Part shown: positions 55,814 to 64,000 of the stretch, one piece after another | Position numbering within the stretch: the first letter of the stretch is position 1 | Layout of the letters: the number at the start of each line of letters is the position of its first letter | Assembly: GCF_022230925.1 (NCBI RefSeq) | Contig: NZ_JAKKFH010000009.1 | Span: 62,001-126,000 of the forward strand | From: Micromonospora alfalfae | Lineage (GTDB): Bacteria > Actinomycetota > Actinomycetes > Mycobacteriales > Micromonosporaceae | DNA: 64,000 nucleotides | Direction of reading: 5' to 3' | Program-made: the position numbers and the translations under genes | The notes under the pieces: generated by a model | Told to the model about the DNA's origin: nothing | Databases searched by the model: none | Seen by the model: the letters and a program-made list of their open reading frames with translations, nothing else

Positions 55814-58800
55814 TCAATGTTGGGCAGAATCCTCGGGCAACTGCGCGATCATGGCCGTGAGGCCGGTCACATCCAGCAGGTCGGCGGGCCGGACGGTCAC
55901 CCCGTGCCGGACGTAGTGGAACGCCGCGCCCACAGTGTCGACCGGCACGCCGGCCAGTTCCGCCCAGGCCAGCCGGTAAACGGCCAGCTGCACGGCGGCC
56001 ACGTCGGCCGCCGGCCCGGTGGGCTGCGCGCCGGTCTTCCAGTCGACCACGTCGAACCGGCCACCCGGCCGGGCGAAGACAGCGTCCATCCGGCCCCGCA
56101 CCACAACCCCGGCGATCACAGTGGCGAAGGGCACCTCTACCTCCACCGGTGACCTGTCGGCCCACTCGCTGGCCAGGAACCGCTCCTGAAGCTCGACCAG
56201 CGCCTCGTCGGGCGCGGCATCGGCGTCGGCCGCGCCGGGCAGCTCGTCCAGATCCAACAGGCGGTCGGCGCCGAAGCGCTGCTCCAACCAGGCGTGGAAG
56301 GCGGTGCCTCGACGGGCGTACGGGTTGGGTTCGGACGGCACCGGGCGACGCAGCGTACGGGCCAGGGCCGCCGGATCGCGCCGCAGCGCGACCAGCTGGG
56401 TGACGCTCAACGCGCCGGGTAGCGCCACCTCGACCGCACCGGAGAGCCGGGTCAGCTCGGCGCGCTCCGCCAACAGCAGGTCCGCCTCACGCTGCCAGCG
56501 CGCCACCTCCGGATCCACCTCCGGCTCGACCTGCTCGACCGGCTCGACCTGCTCGACCGGCTCGGCCGGCCCGACCGGCCCGACCTGCTTGACCGGCCCG
56601 ACCGGCGATCCGATCGGCGTGACCGGCCCGGGGAGCGCCGCCGCCGGACCGTCGGCCATCAGGCGACGCACCAGCCCGGCCGCCTCGGCCAACGCCGGCC
56701 GGCGACCGCCCAGCGGGTCTGCCGGCCACTCCGCGCGGAGCACCACCTCGGCCGTGGGGTTCGTCGCGTCGGGAGTCGGCTCCGGCGCCCACGCGTCGAT
56801 CAAATGCCCGGGCCCGCCGTCGAGGCAGGCGTCGTACACCTCACGCAGGAAGACCGACGGACCTCTCGGCCGCTTCGTGCCCTCCCCCCACCAGTAACCG
56901 GAGCAGAGCAGCAGCCGGCGCGGCCGGGTGACAGCGACGTACGTCAGCCGGCGTTCCTCCCGTTCGTCGTGGGCCCGCCACGCGTCGGTGAAGTCGGTCA
57001 CCGCCCGCGCCACGGCCCGCTGGTCCCCCGCCTCGTCGAGTGCCAACTCGGGCAGGCCGTCGGCATCGCCGCGCAGCGGGAACGGCAGCACGCCCAGCCC
57101 ACCCAGCCAGTGGTCGGAGTTGCGGACCGGCCCCGGCCACAGACCACGACTGAGCCCGGCCACCGCAACGACGTCCCACTCCAGGCCCTTGGCGGCGTGC
57201 GCGGTGACCACCTGCACCGCGCCCTCCACCACCTCGACCTCGCCCGGCGCCAGACCGCGCTCCTCATCCTCGGCGGCGGCCAGGTAGGACAGGAACCCGG
57301 ACAGGGTCGCGCCGGGCGTCTCCCCGCTGAACCGGGCCGCCACGTCACCGAGCGCGTCCAGATGCCCCCGGGCCAGGCCCGCGTCGCCGGCGCCGTCCCG
57401 GCCGGCCCGCACCGCGACCTCCACGTCCAGGCCGATGGTCCGCTCGATGTCCGCGATGAGATCCGGCAGCGCCTGGTCCAGCCGGTAGCGCAGCAGCGCC
57501 AGTTCCCGGCCGTACGCGCGCAGCCGTGCGAACCCCTCAGCCGAGTACGCCTGCGCGGGCCCGAGGTCGGCCAACGCCTCCACCAGAGTCGCCTCGTCCA
57601 ACAGGTCGGGGCTGATCTCCGCGGCCTCGTCGGCGGCCACCTGTCGCCGGGCGTTCGCGATGGCCCGGGCCCGCCGGTGCAACGCCACCAGGTCACGTGG
57701 CCCGATCCGCCAACGGGCGCCGGTGAGCAACCGCAGCAGCGCGGCACCATCGGTCGGGTCGGCAAGGACCCGCAGCGTGCAGACCACGTCGCGTACCTCT
57801 GGGGTGTCCAGCAGGCCGCCCAGCCCGACCACCTCGACCGGTAGGCCCCGCTCCCGCAGAGCCGACTCGATCGCCGGGATCTGGCTGCGTACCCGGACCA
57901 GCACGGCGGTCGTCGGACGGCGCTCCACCGGGATGTGTTCCGGGGCCGCGCCCGGCATCCCTGCCGCCCCACGCCAGGCGGCGAGCACGCTGTCGGCGAT
58001 CCAGTCGGCCTCGTCGGCGTACGTGGGCAGCATCGCGCAGTGCACAGTGCCGCCGGCCGCGCCGCCCGGGCTGCGGTGCGGAATCGGGTCCCGGACGGTC
58101 AGCGCGGAGCGCAGCTCCGGCACCCGGGCGCCCGCCGCCCGCAGCGGGGTGGAGAGGGCGTTCGCCACCCGGAGGATCTCCGGGCGGTTGCGCCAACTCG
58201 TGGTGAGCCCCAGCGCCGGGGCCGGCTCACCGTTGGCGCGGGCGAACTCGGTGGGGAACCGGTCCAGGGTGCCCGCGCTGGCCCCCCGCCAGCCGTAGAT
58301 CGACTGGCACGGGTCGCCCACAGCGGTCACCGGGTGCCCGCCACCGAACAGCGCGTTGAGCAACACCACCTGGGCGTGGCTGGTGTCCTGGTACTCGTCG
58401 AGCAGCACCACCCGGAAGCGGTCCCGCTCGATCACGCCGACCCCCGGGTGGTCCCGGGCCACCCGGGCCGCCCGGGCGAGCTGGTCGGCGAAGTCCATCG
58501 CCTCGAAGTCCTCCTTGCGCCGGGCGTACGCCCGCACCAGCGGCAACAGGCGCAACCGGGTCTGCTGGAGGGTGAGCGCCTTGCGCACGTCGGCGTACAC
58601 CCGACCCGGCCGGGACTGCACCTCGGCGAAGAACCGACCGGTCCAGGCCGCCAGGTCGTCCGGCGCGACCAGATGCTCGTCCAGCTCCCCGGCGAGCGCC
58701 AGAACCGCATCGGTGATGGTGCTCGGCATCCGGTCCACCTCGGACATGTCGCCGTCGTAGTTGCGCACCAGCAGGTCCACCAACTGCCAGCGGGACGCCT

Positions 58801-59278
58801 CGGTGAGCAGCCTGGTGGACGGCTCGTAGCCGGCCCGCAGCCCGTGCTCGGTGACGATCCGCCCCGCGTACGAGTGGTAGGTGGAGACGGTGGGCTCACC
58901 CGCGAGCGGGTCGTCCAGCGGGTCCCGTCCCTGCCGGCCGAGTCGGCGGATCAGCTGGTCGAGCCGGGTGCGTACCCGATGGGCCAGCTCGCCGGCCGCC
59001 TTGCGGGTGAAGGTCAGGCCGAGGATCTGCTCCGGCCGCACGTACGAGTTGGCCACCAGCCAGACCACCCGGGCGGCCATCGTCTCGGTCTTGCCCGACC
59101 CGGCGCCCGCTACCACCAGCAGCGGCTCCACCGGGGCGGCGATGATCGCGGCCTGTTCCCGGGTGGGTGCCGGCAACCGCAGCAGCTTGGCCAGCTCCAC
59201 CGGTGTGTAGCGGGGGCCGGAGTCCGCGAGTCGGGGCGTCGGCGCGGGGCCCGCGCCGAACAGGGTGGGCTGACTCAC
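55814..59278 (-). CDS. adnB: AdnB, helicase-nuclease subunit for double-strand break processing
   Basis: A 1154-residue SF1A helicase-nuclease. Walker A AGAGSGKT (about 60), motif [14 protein letters not shown], motif [16 protein letters not shown] and motif [12 protein letters not shown] form the motor. A low-complexity linker of [10 protein letters not shown] repeats (coded at about 56520-56600) leads to a C-terminal RecB-like nuclease with the catalytic GRMDAVF, VVDWKTG and QLAVYRLAW motifs. With AdnA it resects DNA ends. Start GTG 59278 is 79 bp after the adnA stop. No Fe-S cysteines are visible in this subunit. Confidence 0.92.
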   Translation of the reverse strand: MSQPTLFGAGPAPTPRLADSGPRYTPVELAKLLRLPAPTREQAAIIAAPVEPLLVVAGAGSGKTETMAARVVWLVANSYVRPEQILGLTFTRKAAGELAHRVRTRLDQLIRRLGRQGRDPLDDPLAGEPTVSTYHSYAGRIVTEHGLRAGYEPSTRLLTEASRWQLVDLLVRNYDGDMSEVDRMPSTITDAVLALAGELDEHLVAPDDLAAWTGRFFAEVQSRPGRVYADVRKALTLQQTRLRLLPLVRAYARRKEDFEAMDFADQLARAARVARDHPGVGVIERDRFRVVLLDEYQDTSHAQVVLLNALFGGGHPVTAVGDPCQSIYGWRGASAGTLDRFPTEFARANGEPAPALGLTTSWRNRPEILRVANALSTPLRAAGARVPELRSALTVRDPIPHRSPGGAAGGTVHCAMLPTYADEADWIADSVLAAWRGAAGMPGAAPEHIPVERRPTTAVLVRVRSQIPAIESALRERGLPVEVVGLGGLLDTPEVRDVVCTLRVLADPTDGAALLRLLTGARWRIGPRDLVALHRRARAIANARRQVAADEAAEISPDLLDEATLVEALADLGPAQAYSAEGFARLRAYGRELALLRYRLDQALPDLIADIERTIGLDVEVAVRAGRDGAGDAGLARGHLDALGDVAARFSGETPGATLSGFLSYLAAAEDEERGLAPGEVEVVEGAVQVVTAHAAKGLEWDVVAVAGLSRGLWPGPVRNSDHWLGGLGVLPFPLRGDADGLPELALDEAGDQRAVARAVTDFTDAWRAHDEREERRLTYVAVTRPRRLLLCSGYWWGEGTKRPRGPSVFLREVYDACLDGGPGHLIDAWAPEPTPDATNPTAEVVLRAEWPADPLGGRRPALAEAAGLVRRLMADGPAAALPGPVTPIGSPVGPVKQVGPVGPAEPVEQVEPVEQVEPEVDPEVARWQREADLLLAERAELTRLSGAVEVALPGALSVTQLVALRRDPAALARTLRRPVPSEPNPYARRGTAFHAWLEQRFGADRLLDLDELPGAADADAAPDEALVELQERFLASEWADRSPVEVEVPFATVIAGVVVRGRMDAVFARPGGRFDVVDWKTGAQPTGPAADVAAVQLAVYRLAWAELAGVPVDTVGAAFHYVRHGVTVRPADLLDVTGLTAMIAQLPEDSAQH

Positions 59279-59357
59279 CGTGCCGTCTCGGTTCCCAACA
59301 CCGGCGCGCTCCTCGCCCTCACGGATGCCGTCCCAGGTCGTGACCGGGCTCGCACGC

Positions 59358-62300
59358 TCATTCCTCGCCCTCACCTGTGCGTCGCACGGTGGGCGGCTCG
59401 ACGACCTGGCGACCCTGCCCGGAGACCGGGCAGCTGGTGCGCACCGGGCAGACCCGGCACTTCGAGTTGGCCACCGCGGCGAACGTGGCGGCTGCCATCG
59501 TATCGGCGGTCCGCCGGACCAGCGCTGTCGCCCAGCCGGCGGCCGGCCCCTCGCTGGCGGCCGGCTGATTCTGCTCCCTGGCGTCCTTGGCGGAGGTCCC
59601 GAGCTGCACCAGCGCGGCACCTCCGGACTCGTCACCGAACTCGGCGAACGCCCCCGCCTCCACCGCCGCCTGGTAGGCGCCGAGCTGCGGGTGCTCGGCA
59701 AGGTCGGTGCCGGTGACAGCTGTGGACTTGCCGGTCTTCAGGTCGATCACCACGAGCCGCCCGGCCTCGTCGACCTCCAGCCGGTCGACCCGGCCGGCCA
59801 GGTCGATGGGCCGGTTCGGGTCGTCCAGGCGGACGGCGAACTCGTGCTCGATGGCGAGCAACCGGCGTGGATTGGTGGCCAGCCAGCGCAGCAGTTTGTC
59901 GACCATCGCCTCGGCGCGTTCCCGCTCCGGCCCGGCCATCCACCGGGCCGCCAGCTCGATCGCGTCGAACCGGGCGGCCACGTAGTCGAGCAGCGCGCCC
60001 CGGTCGGCGCTGGCGTCCTCGGCGAGCATCGCGGCGGCGTGGACCAGGTTGCCCACTCCCTGCGCGGTGCTGGTGGGGCCGCTACCGCCGTGCCGTTCCA
60101 GCAGCCAGCGCAGGCTGCACCGCAGCGCGCTCTCCATGGCCGACGGGGTGACCCGCACCGGGTCGCCGTCGTCGACGAGCGGCCGGTCGTCGGAGAGCAC
60201 CCGCAACCCCCACCAGTCGTCGGGGTGCGCGCCGGGCACCCCGGCGGCGGCGAGCCGGGCCAGTTCGGCCGCCGCGGCGCGCCGCCGGGCCGCCGGGGCG
60301 GCCGGGTCGGTGATGGCGGTACGCAGTTCAGCTACCAACGCCGGCAGGGTCAGCGCCCGGGGTGGACGGGTCACCGGCAGCGCCCCGGGGCGGTCCGGCT
60401 CCTCGTCGCTGGTCTCGCCCACCGCGGCGCCCCCTCTGCCGCCGCCGGAGGACGGCTCGGTGCGGGGACCGGGCGGCGGGCCGGGCGCCGTCGGCGGGGT
60501 CGGCGGCGGTGTGCCCGGCGGGGTCGGTGGCGGTGTGCCCGGCGGGGTCGGCGGCGGTGTGCTCGGGCCCAGCTCGTGCAGGAACCGGCTGGGTTGCTCC
60601 TCGTGGTCGTCGCCGCCGACGGCGGCCGACGCCACGGCGCTGACCAGCAGCCGGTGCCGGGCCCGACTGATGGCGACGTGGAAGAGCCGACGCTCCTCGT
60701 CCAGCAGCGCCGAGGTCTGACCCACCACGTTCGCCGCGGTCGCCCCGTCGACCGACCGGCCGGCCAGCACGTCGACCAGTCGCTCGGAGCCGAGCAGGCT
60801 GCCGCGCAGCCGCAGGTCCGGCCAGATGCCCTCCTGCACGCCGGCCACCGCCACCAGATCCCATTCCAGGCCCTTCGCGGCGTGCGCGGTGAGCAGGCGT
60901 ACCGCCGCACCCCGGTCGGCGGTCGGGGCGATGGTGTCAGCCGGCAGGTCCTGGGCGAGCACGTGGTCGAGGAAGACCTCGGTGCGGGCACCGGGCAGCC
61001 GGTCGGTGAACCGGGCCGCCGCGTCGAAGAGGACCAGCACGGCGTCCAGGTCGCGGTCGGCAGCCTCGGCCCGCCGACGCCGGGCCAGGTCGCCCTCGCC
61101 AGCCTCCGGACGACCCTGGTTGATCGCGCCGGCCCACCGCTCGGCGAGACCACTGGCGTGCCAGACGGCCCAGAGCACGTCCTCGGCGGTCGCACCCGGG
61201 CGGGCGGCGGCCTCGCGTGCGATGGCAAGCAGCCCGGCCACCGCCTGCGCCGGCTCCGCCCAGAGCCGCTCGATGCCGGCCAGCTCCTCCGGGTCCTGCA
61301 ACGCCTCGACGATCAGCTCCCCGGAGGGACGTCGGTCGCCGCCGGCCAACGCGAGCGCACGCAGGCCCTGCCGCAGCCGCCGCTCGGCCAGCGGGTCGGC
61401 CCCGCCGAGCGGCGAGTGCAGCAGCGCGACGGCCGCCTCCTCGTCGAGTCGATCCGGCTCCAGCGCGCAGCGCAGCAGGAGCAGCAGCGGCGCGACCGCC
61501 GGTTGCAGGTGCAACGGCAGATCCTCACCGTGCACCACTGTGGGCACCCCGGCGGCGTGCAGCGCCCGTCGCAGGGTGGGCAGTTGCAACGCGGTGGACC
61601 GCACCACCACCGCCATCCGTGACCACGGGACGCCGTCGAGCAGGTGAGCCGAGCGCAGCGCGTGGGCCAGCCAGGCGGCCTCGCTGGTCGCCGAGCGGAA
61701 GGTGTGCACCTCGACCACGCCGGGCGGCGCGCCCGGCACCGGGTGCAGCCGGCGGTGCGCGGCCGGACCCCGCAGCCGGCGGCCCAGCCGGGCGATCGCC
61801 GCGAGCAGACCCGGCCCGGCCCGGTACGACGTGGTCAGCAGCACCTGCGCGGCCGGCGCACCGGATGCCGTCCGGAACCGGTGCGGGAACGTCGCCACCC
61901 CGGCCGGGTCGGCGCCCCGGAAGGCGTACGTGGAGGAATCCGGGTCGGCGAACGCGACAAGCGACTTGCCACCGCCGGCGATCACCGAGAGCAGCTCCAG
62001 TTGGGCGGGGTCGGTGTCGGCCAGCTCGTCGAGGTAGACGTGGGCGAGGCGACGGCGCTCGGCGGCCAGCAACTCCTCGTCGTCGCGCAGCAGCCCGGTG
62101 GCCGCCCGGACCAGCTCCGCCGGGTCGTACGCGATGGAGCCCCGGTTGCTGACGTCACGCAACGCGAGCACTGCGACGTACTCCCGCAGGAAGCGGGCGG
62201 CGGCCGGCCAGTCGGCGCGGCCGAGCTTCTCACCCAGCCGGGCCAGGTCGATCGGCCCCACGCCGCGCTCGGCGGCGCGCATGAGCAGGTCGCGCAGTTG

Positions 62301-62921
62301 GCCGGCGAACGCCCGGGTGCGCAGGGCGGGGCGCAGGTCTGTGGGCCAGCCGACCGGGTCGTCCTCGGGCTCCTCGCCCACCACGTCCAGCAGCTCACGG
62401 ATGATCAGATCCTGCTCGGGGCCGGTGAGCAGCCGGGGCGACGGTTCGCCCCGCTCGGCGGCGGCGCGGCGGAGCAGCCCGAAGGCGTACGCCGGGAAGG
62501 TGCGCACCAACGGCTCGCGCAGCACCCGGTGGCCGTCCTGCGCGATCCGGGCCTCGATGCGCTGTCGCAGCGCGGTGGCGCCTCGGCGGCCGAAGGTCAG
62601 CACCAGGATCCGTTCGGGGTCGGCCCCCTCTGCCACCCGGGCGGCGACCGCCTCGACCAGCGTGCTGGTCTTGCCGGTGCCCGGGCCGCCGAGCACGAGC
62701 ATCGGCCCGTCGGTGTGCCCGACCACCTCGGCCTGCACCGGATCGGCCCGCCAGCCGCCGCCGGAGGTCAGCTCGGGCCCGGCCACGCGATCGGGCCCTT
62801 CCGACGTGCCGACACCGCCCACTGACGTGCCGCCGCTGGCGAGCACGGAAGCGCCGTCAGGCGTCGTCCCGTCCCCCCGCGCCGGCCCTCCGGGCCGCCG
62901 CACCAACCGGTACGCCTGCAT
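59358..62921 (-). CDS. adnA: AdnA, helicase-nuclease subunit for double-strand break processing
   Basis: A 1187-residue partner. The Walker A is GGPGTGKTSTLVEAV (about 80), motif II YLDELADTDPAQ and motif III AFADPDSSTYAFRGA; motif VI FHVAISRARHRL is present. The linker contains PGTPPPTPP repeats (about 60478-60565 in DNA). The C-terminal RecB nuclease shows AGRVDRLEVD, VVIDLKTGKS and LGAYQAAV. The last 40 residues hold CRVC and SCPVSG, a candidate Fe-S site. ATG 62921. Adjacent adnB makes this the actinobacterial equivalent of AddAB/RecBCD. Confidence 0.93.
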   Translation of the reverse strand: MQAYRLVRRPGGPARGDGTTPDGASVLASGGTSVGGVGTSEGPDRVAGPELTSGGGWRADPVQAEVVGHTDGPMLVLGGPGTGKTSTLVEAVAARVAEGADPERILVLTFGRRGATALRQRIEARIAQDGHRVLREPLVRTFPAYAFGLLRRAAAERGEPSPRLLTGPEQDLIIRELLDVVGEEPEDDPVGWPTDLRPALRTRAFAGQLRDLLMRAAERGVGPIDLARLGEKLGRADWPAAARFLREYVAVLALRDVSNRGSIAYDPAELVRAATGLLRDDEELLAAERRRLAHVYLDELADTDPAQLELLSVIAGGGKSLVAFADPDSSTYAFRGADPAGVATFPHRFRTASGAPAAQVLLTTSYRAGPGLLAAIARLGRRLRGPAAHRRLHPVPGAPPGVVEVHTFRSATSEAAWLAHALRSAHLLDGVPWSRMAVVVRSTALQLPTLRRALHAAGVPTVVHGEDLPLHLQPAVAPLLLLLRCALEPDRLDEEAAVALLHSPLGGADPLAERRLRQGLRALALAGGDRRPSGELIVEALQDPEELAGIERLWAEPAQAVAGLLAIAREAAARPGATAEDVLWAVWHASGLAERWAGAINQGRPEAGEGDLARRRRAEAADRDLDAVLVLFDAAARFTDRLPGARTEVFLDHVLAQDLPADTIAPTADRGAAVRLLTAHAAKGLEWDLVAVAGVQEGIWPDLRLRGSLLGSERLVDVLAGRSVDGATAANVVGQTSALLDEERRLFHVAISRARHRLLVSAVASAAVGGDDHEEQPSRFLHELGPSTPPPTPPGTPPPTPPGTPPPTPPTAPGPPPGPRTEPSSGGGRGGAAVGETSDEEPDRPGALPVTRPPRALTLPALVAELRTAITDPAAPAARRRAAAAELARLAAAGVPGAHPDDWWGLRVLSDDRPLVDDGDPVRVTPSAMESALRCSLRWLLERHGGSGPTSTAQGVGNLVHAAAMLAEDASADRGALLDYVAARFDAIELAARWMAGPERERAEAMVDKLLRWLATNPRRLLAIEHEFAVRLDDPNRPIDLAGRVDRLEVDEAGRLVVIDLKTGKSTAVTGTDLAEHPQLGAYQAAVEAGAFAEFGDESGGAALVQLGTSAKDAREQNQPAASEGPAAGWATALVRRTADTMAAATFAAVANSKCRVCPVRTSCPVSGQGRQVVEPPTVRRTGEGEE

Positions 62922-62997
62922 CAGCTCATCCCATCAGACCCATACGACACCCACCCACCCAAACCCCACTCCACACCGCATCCCATCCAGCCTCGTC

Positions 62998-63052
62998 GAT
63001 CATGAGGTTAGCTGCGCGACACGCCGACGGCGACGTCGACAACTTCATGATC
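62998..63052. repeat. GATC-armed intergenic palindrome C (12-bp arms)
   Basis: GATCATGAGGTT (62998-63009) and its inverse AACTTCATGATC (63041-63052), one mismatch, enclose 31 nt. It lies between the LOG gene 3' end (63080, downstream in the minus direction) and the adnA start. Compared with A and B, it shares GATC at the arm ends and the intergenic setting. Confidence 0.6.
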
Positions 63053-63079
63053 ACCGCGGCCTGGGTGGGGTTGGGGCGG

Positions 63080-63625
63080 TCAGGTCAGGTGGGATTCCAG
63101 AACGTCGAGGGCCTCGGTGACGGTGGTGGTGACCGTCAGAAGGTCGCGGCCGGCGGGCTTGAGGAACGTCTGGTCGGCCAGCGCGTCGAGCCAGTCCAGC
63201 AGGGGACGGTAGAACCCGTCGGTGTCGATCAGCACCATCGGCTTGGTGTGCAGGGCGAGGGTGGCGGTGGTCCAGACCTCGAACAACTCGTCCAGGGTGC
63301 CCAGCCCGCCGGGCAGGGTGAGGAAGGCATCCGACTTGTCGATCATCAGGGTCTTGCGGCTGGCCATCGAGTCGGTCACCAGCAGCTCGTCCGAGGCCAG
63401 GTCGGCGACCTCCAGGTCGACCAGCGACTGCGGGATCACGCCGACGGTGCGGCCACCGGCGGATCGGGCGCCGTCCGCCAGCGCGCCCATCATGCCGACG
63501 CAGCCACCACCGCTGACCAGCGTGTGCCCGCGCCGGGCCAGCTCCGCACCGGTCTCGGCGGCCAGGTCCAACCAGCGCTGATCAAGGGTACGAGAGGAGG
63601 CGCAGAAGACGCAGATCGCCGCCAT
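63080..63625 (-). CDS. LOG family protein (TIGR00730), cytokinin-type phosphoribohydrolase-like
   Basis: A 181-residue Rossmann-like protein. FCASSRT at the start, GGGCVGMMGALADGA, and the family signature PGGLGTLDELFEVWTT with SRKTLMIDKSDAF (catalytic region) are intact. Family members cleave nucleoside 5'-monophosphates (LOG) to base and ribose-5-phosphate, or lysine decarboxylase-like annotations are used. ATG 63625 overlaps the preceding gene stop (TGATG), so the two LOG-type genes are coupled. Confidence 0.93.
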   Translation of the reverse strand: MAAICVFCASSRTLDQRWLDLAAETGAELARRGHTLVSGGGCVGMMGALADGARSAGGRTVGVIPQSLVDLEVADLASDELLVTDSMASRKTLMIDKSDAFLTLPGGLGTLDELFEVWTTATLALHTKPMVLIDTDGFYRPLLDWLDALADQTFLKPAGRDLLTVTTTVTEALDVLESHLT

Positions 63626-64000
63626 CAGTCGTGGTCCCGCGCCTGCTCGGCGGCGGCCTGCTGGTCTGCGCCGGTGCGCGCGACGGCCTCCTCGCGGACC
63701 GCCTCCTGCTCGGCGGAGAGCGCGGCCTCCGACGCGACGATGTACCGGACCGCCTCGTTGACGTCGTCGGTGAGGCAGATCAGGTCCAGGTCGACCGGCC
63801 CGATCTTGCCGGTGGCCGCCATCGTGTCGCGCAGCCAGTCCAGCAGGCCCTGCCAGTAGGCGACTCCCATGAGCACCACCGGGAACCGGGTGACCTTGCC
63901 GGTCTGCACCAGGGTGAGCGCCTCGAACAACTCGTCCATGGTGCCGAACCCGCCGGGCAGCACGACGAACGCCTGGGCGTACTTGACGAACATCGTCTTG
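63625..64000 (-). CDS. Second LOG/TIGR00730 protein, C-terminal part only (cut by window edge)
   Basis: The C-terminal 124 or so residues of a longer Rossmann-fold protein run off the right edge. The signature PGGFGTMDELFEALTLVQTGK and VLMGVAYWQGLLDWLRD identify it as a LOG-family member of the larger TIGR00730 branch, different from its neighbour. The C-terminus ends with an acidic, Ala/Glu-rich helix. Its start is outside the window. Overlap with the next gene (TGATG at 63623-63627) indicates one transcript. Confidence 0.9.
   Translation of the reverse strand, partial: KTMFVKYAQAFVVLPGGFGTMDELFEALTLVQTGKVTRFPVVLMGVAYWQGLLDWLRDTMAATGKIGPVDLDLICLTDDVNEAVRYIVASEAALSAEQEAVREEAVARTGADQQAAAEQARDHD

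Noticed and set aside
59280..61622. A 780-codon plus-strand frame opposite adnA.
   Set aside because: Antisense shadow of a gene with complete helicase and nuclease motifs.
1..64000. Mobile elements or a horizontally acquired island.
   Set aside because: No transposase, integrase, phage gene or attachment-site pair was found, and GC content is uniform.

Overview
The window is high-GC actinobacterial DNA with no phage, integrase or insertion-sequence genes. Several markers point to a mycothiol-producing actinomycete: a SigR/RsrA pair, a mycoredoxin, WhiB7 with its AT-hook, UvrD2 and an AdnA/AdnB helicase-nuclease pair. Gene order and the style of the intergenic palindromes suggest the family Micromonosporaceae, probably Micromonospora. 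That last step is inference from memory, not from a search.

Layout. 1-760: a TetR regulator divergent from a truncated MFS exporter, with a dyad operator between them. 800-3135: a thiol-stress locus (acetyltransferase, biotinyl carrier protein, 24-residue ribosomal protein bL37, rsrA, sigR) with a SigR-type promoter in front of sigR. 3300-9620: hydrolase, WhiB-like protein, SRAP-domain protein, then aroA-rsgA-hisN and a membrane protein. 9660-15930: glycosyltransferase and SDR enzyme, then a signalling group (STAS/ATPase fusion, LuxR-type response regulator with histidine kinase, stand-alone HATPase). 16080-21380: PRPP synthetase-like protein, glpK, purC, orphan sugar-binding lipoprotein, small membrane protein. 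21540-27250: a 1257-residue secreted subtilase, two initiator tRNA genes, and an ECF sigma factor with a membrane partner.

27435-46700 follows a block I recall from Mycobacterium tuberculosis (around Rv3193c to Rv3202c): UPF0182 protein, Lon-like PDZ protease, DUF2342 metalloprotease, ThiF/TOMM-like protein, ABC1 kinase, whiB7, uvrD2, mycoredoxin and nudC. adnB and adnA appear later, at 55800-62920. The block is interrupted by a 1.5 kb repeat-rich gap (33040-34570), an MFS exporter and an HTH/DUF397 pair. 46780-49430: two M16 peptidases. 49730-53030: a sulfonate/nitrate-type ABC transporter with an Rrf2 regulator and upstream dyads. 53120-55590: tandem repeats, a DEAD-box helicase and a cold-shock protein. 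The window ends with adnB, adnA and two LOG-family proteins, the last cut by the window edge.

The strongest regulatory observation is the whiB7 leader at 39200-39720. An 82-codon leader ORF ends inside a long antiterminator helix that is mutually exclusive with a textbook U-tract terminator, the architecture of ribosome-dependent attenuation. SigR-type promoter motifs (GGAAT, 19 nt, GTT) stand before both sigR and the mycoredoxin gene and link the two ends of the window into one thiol-stress circuit. Four inverted repeats with arms of 12-25 bp sit at gene 3' ends.
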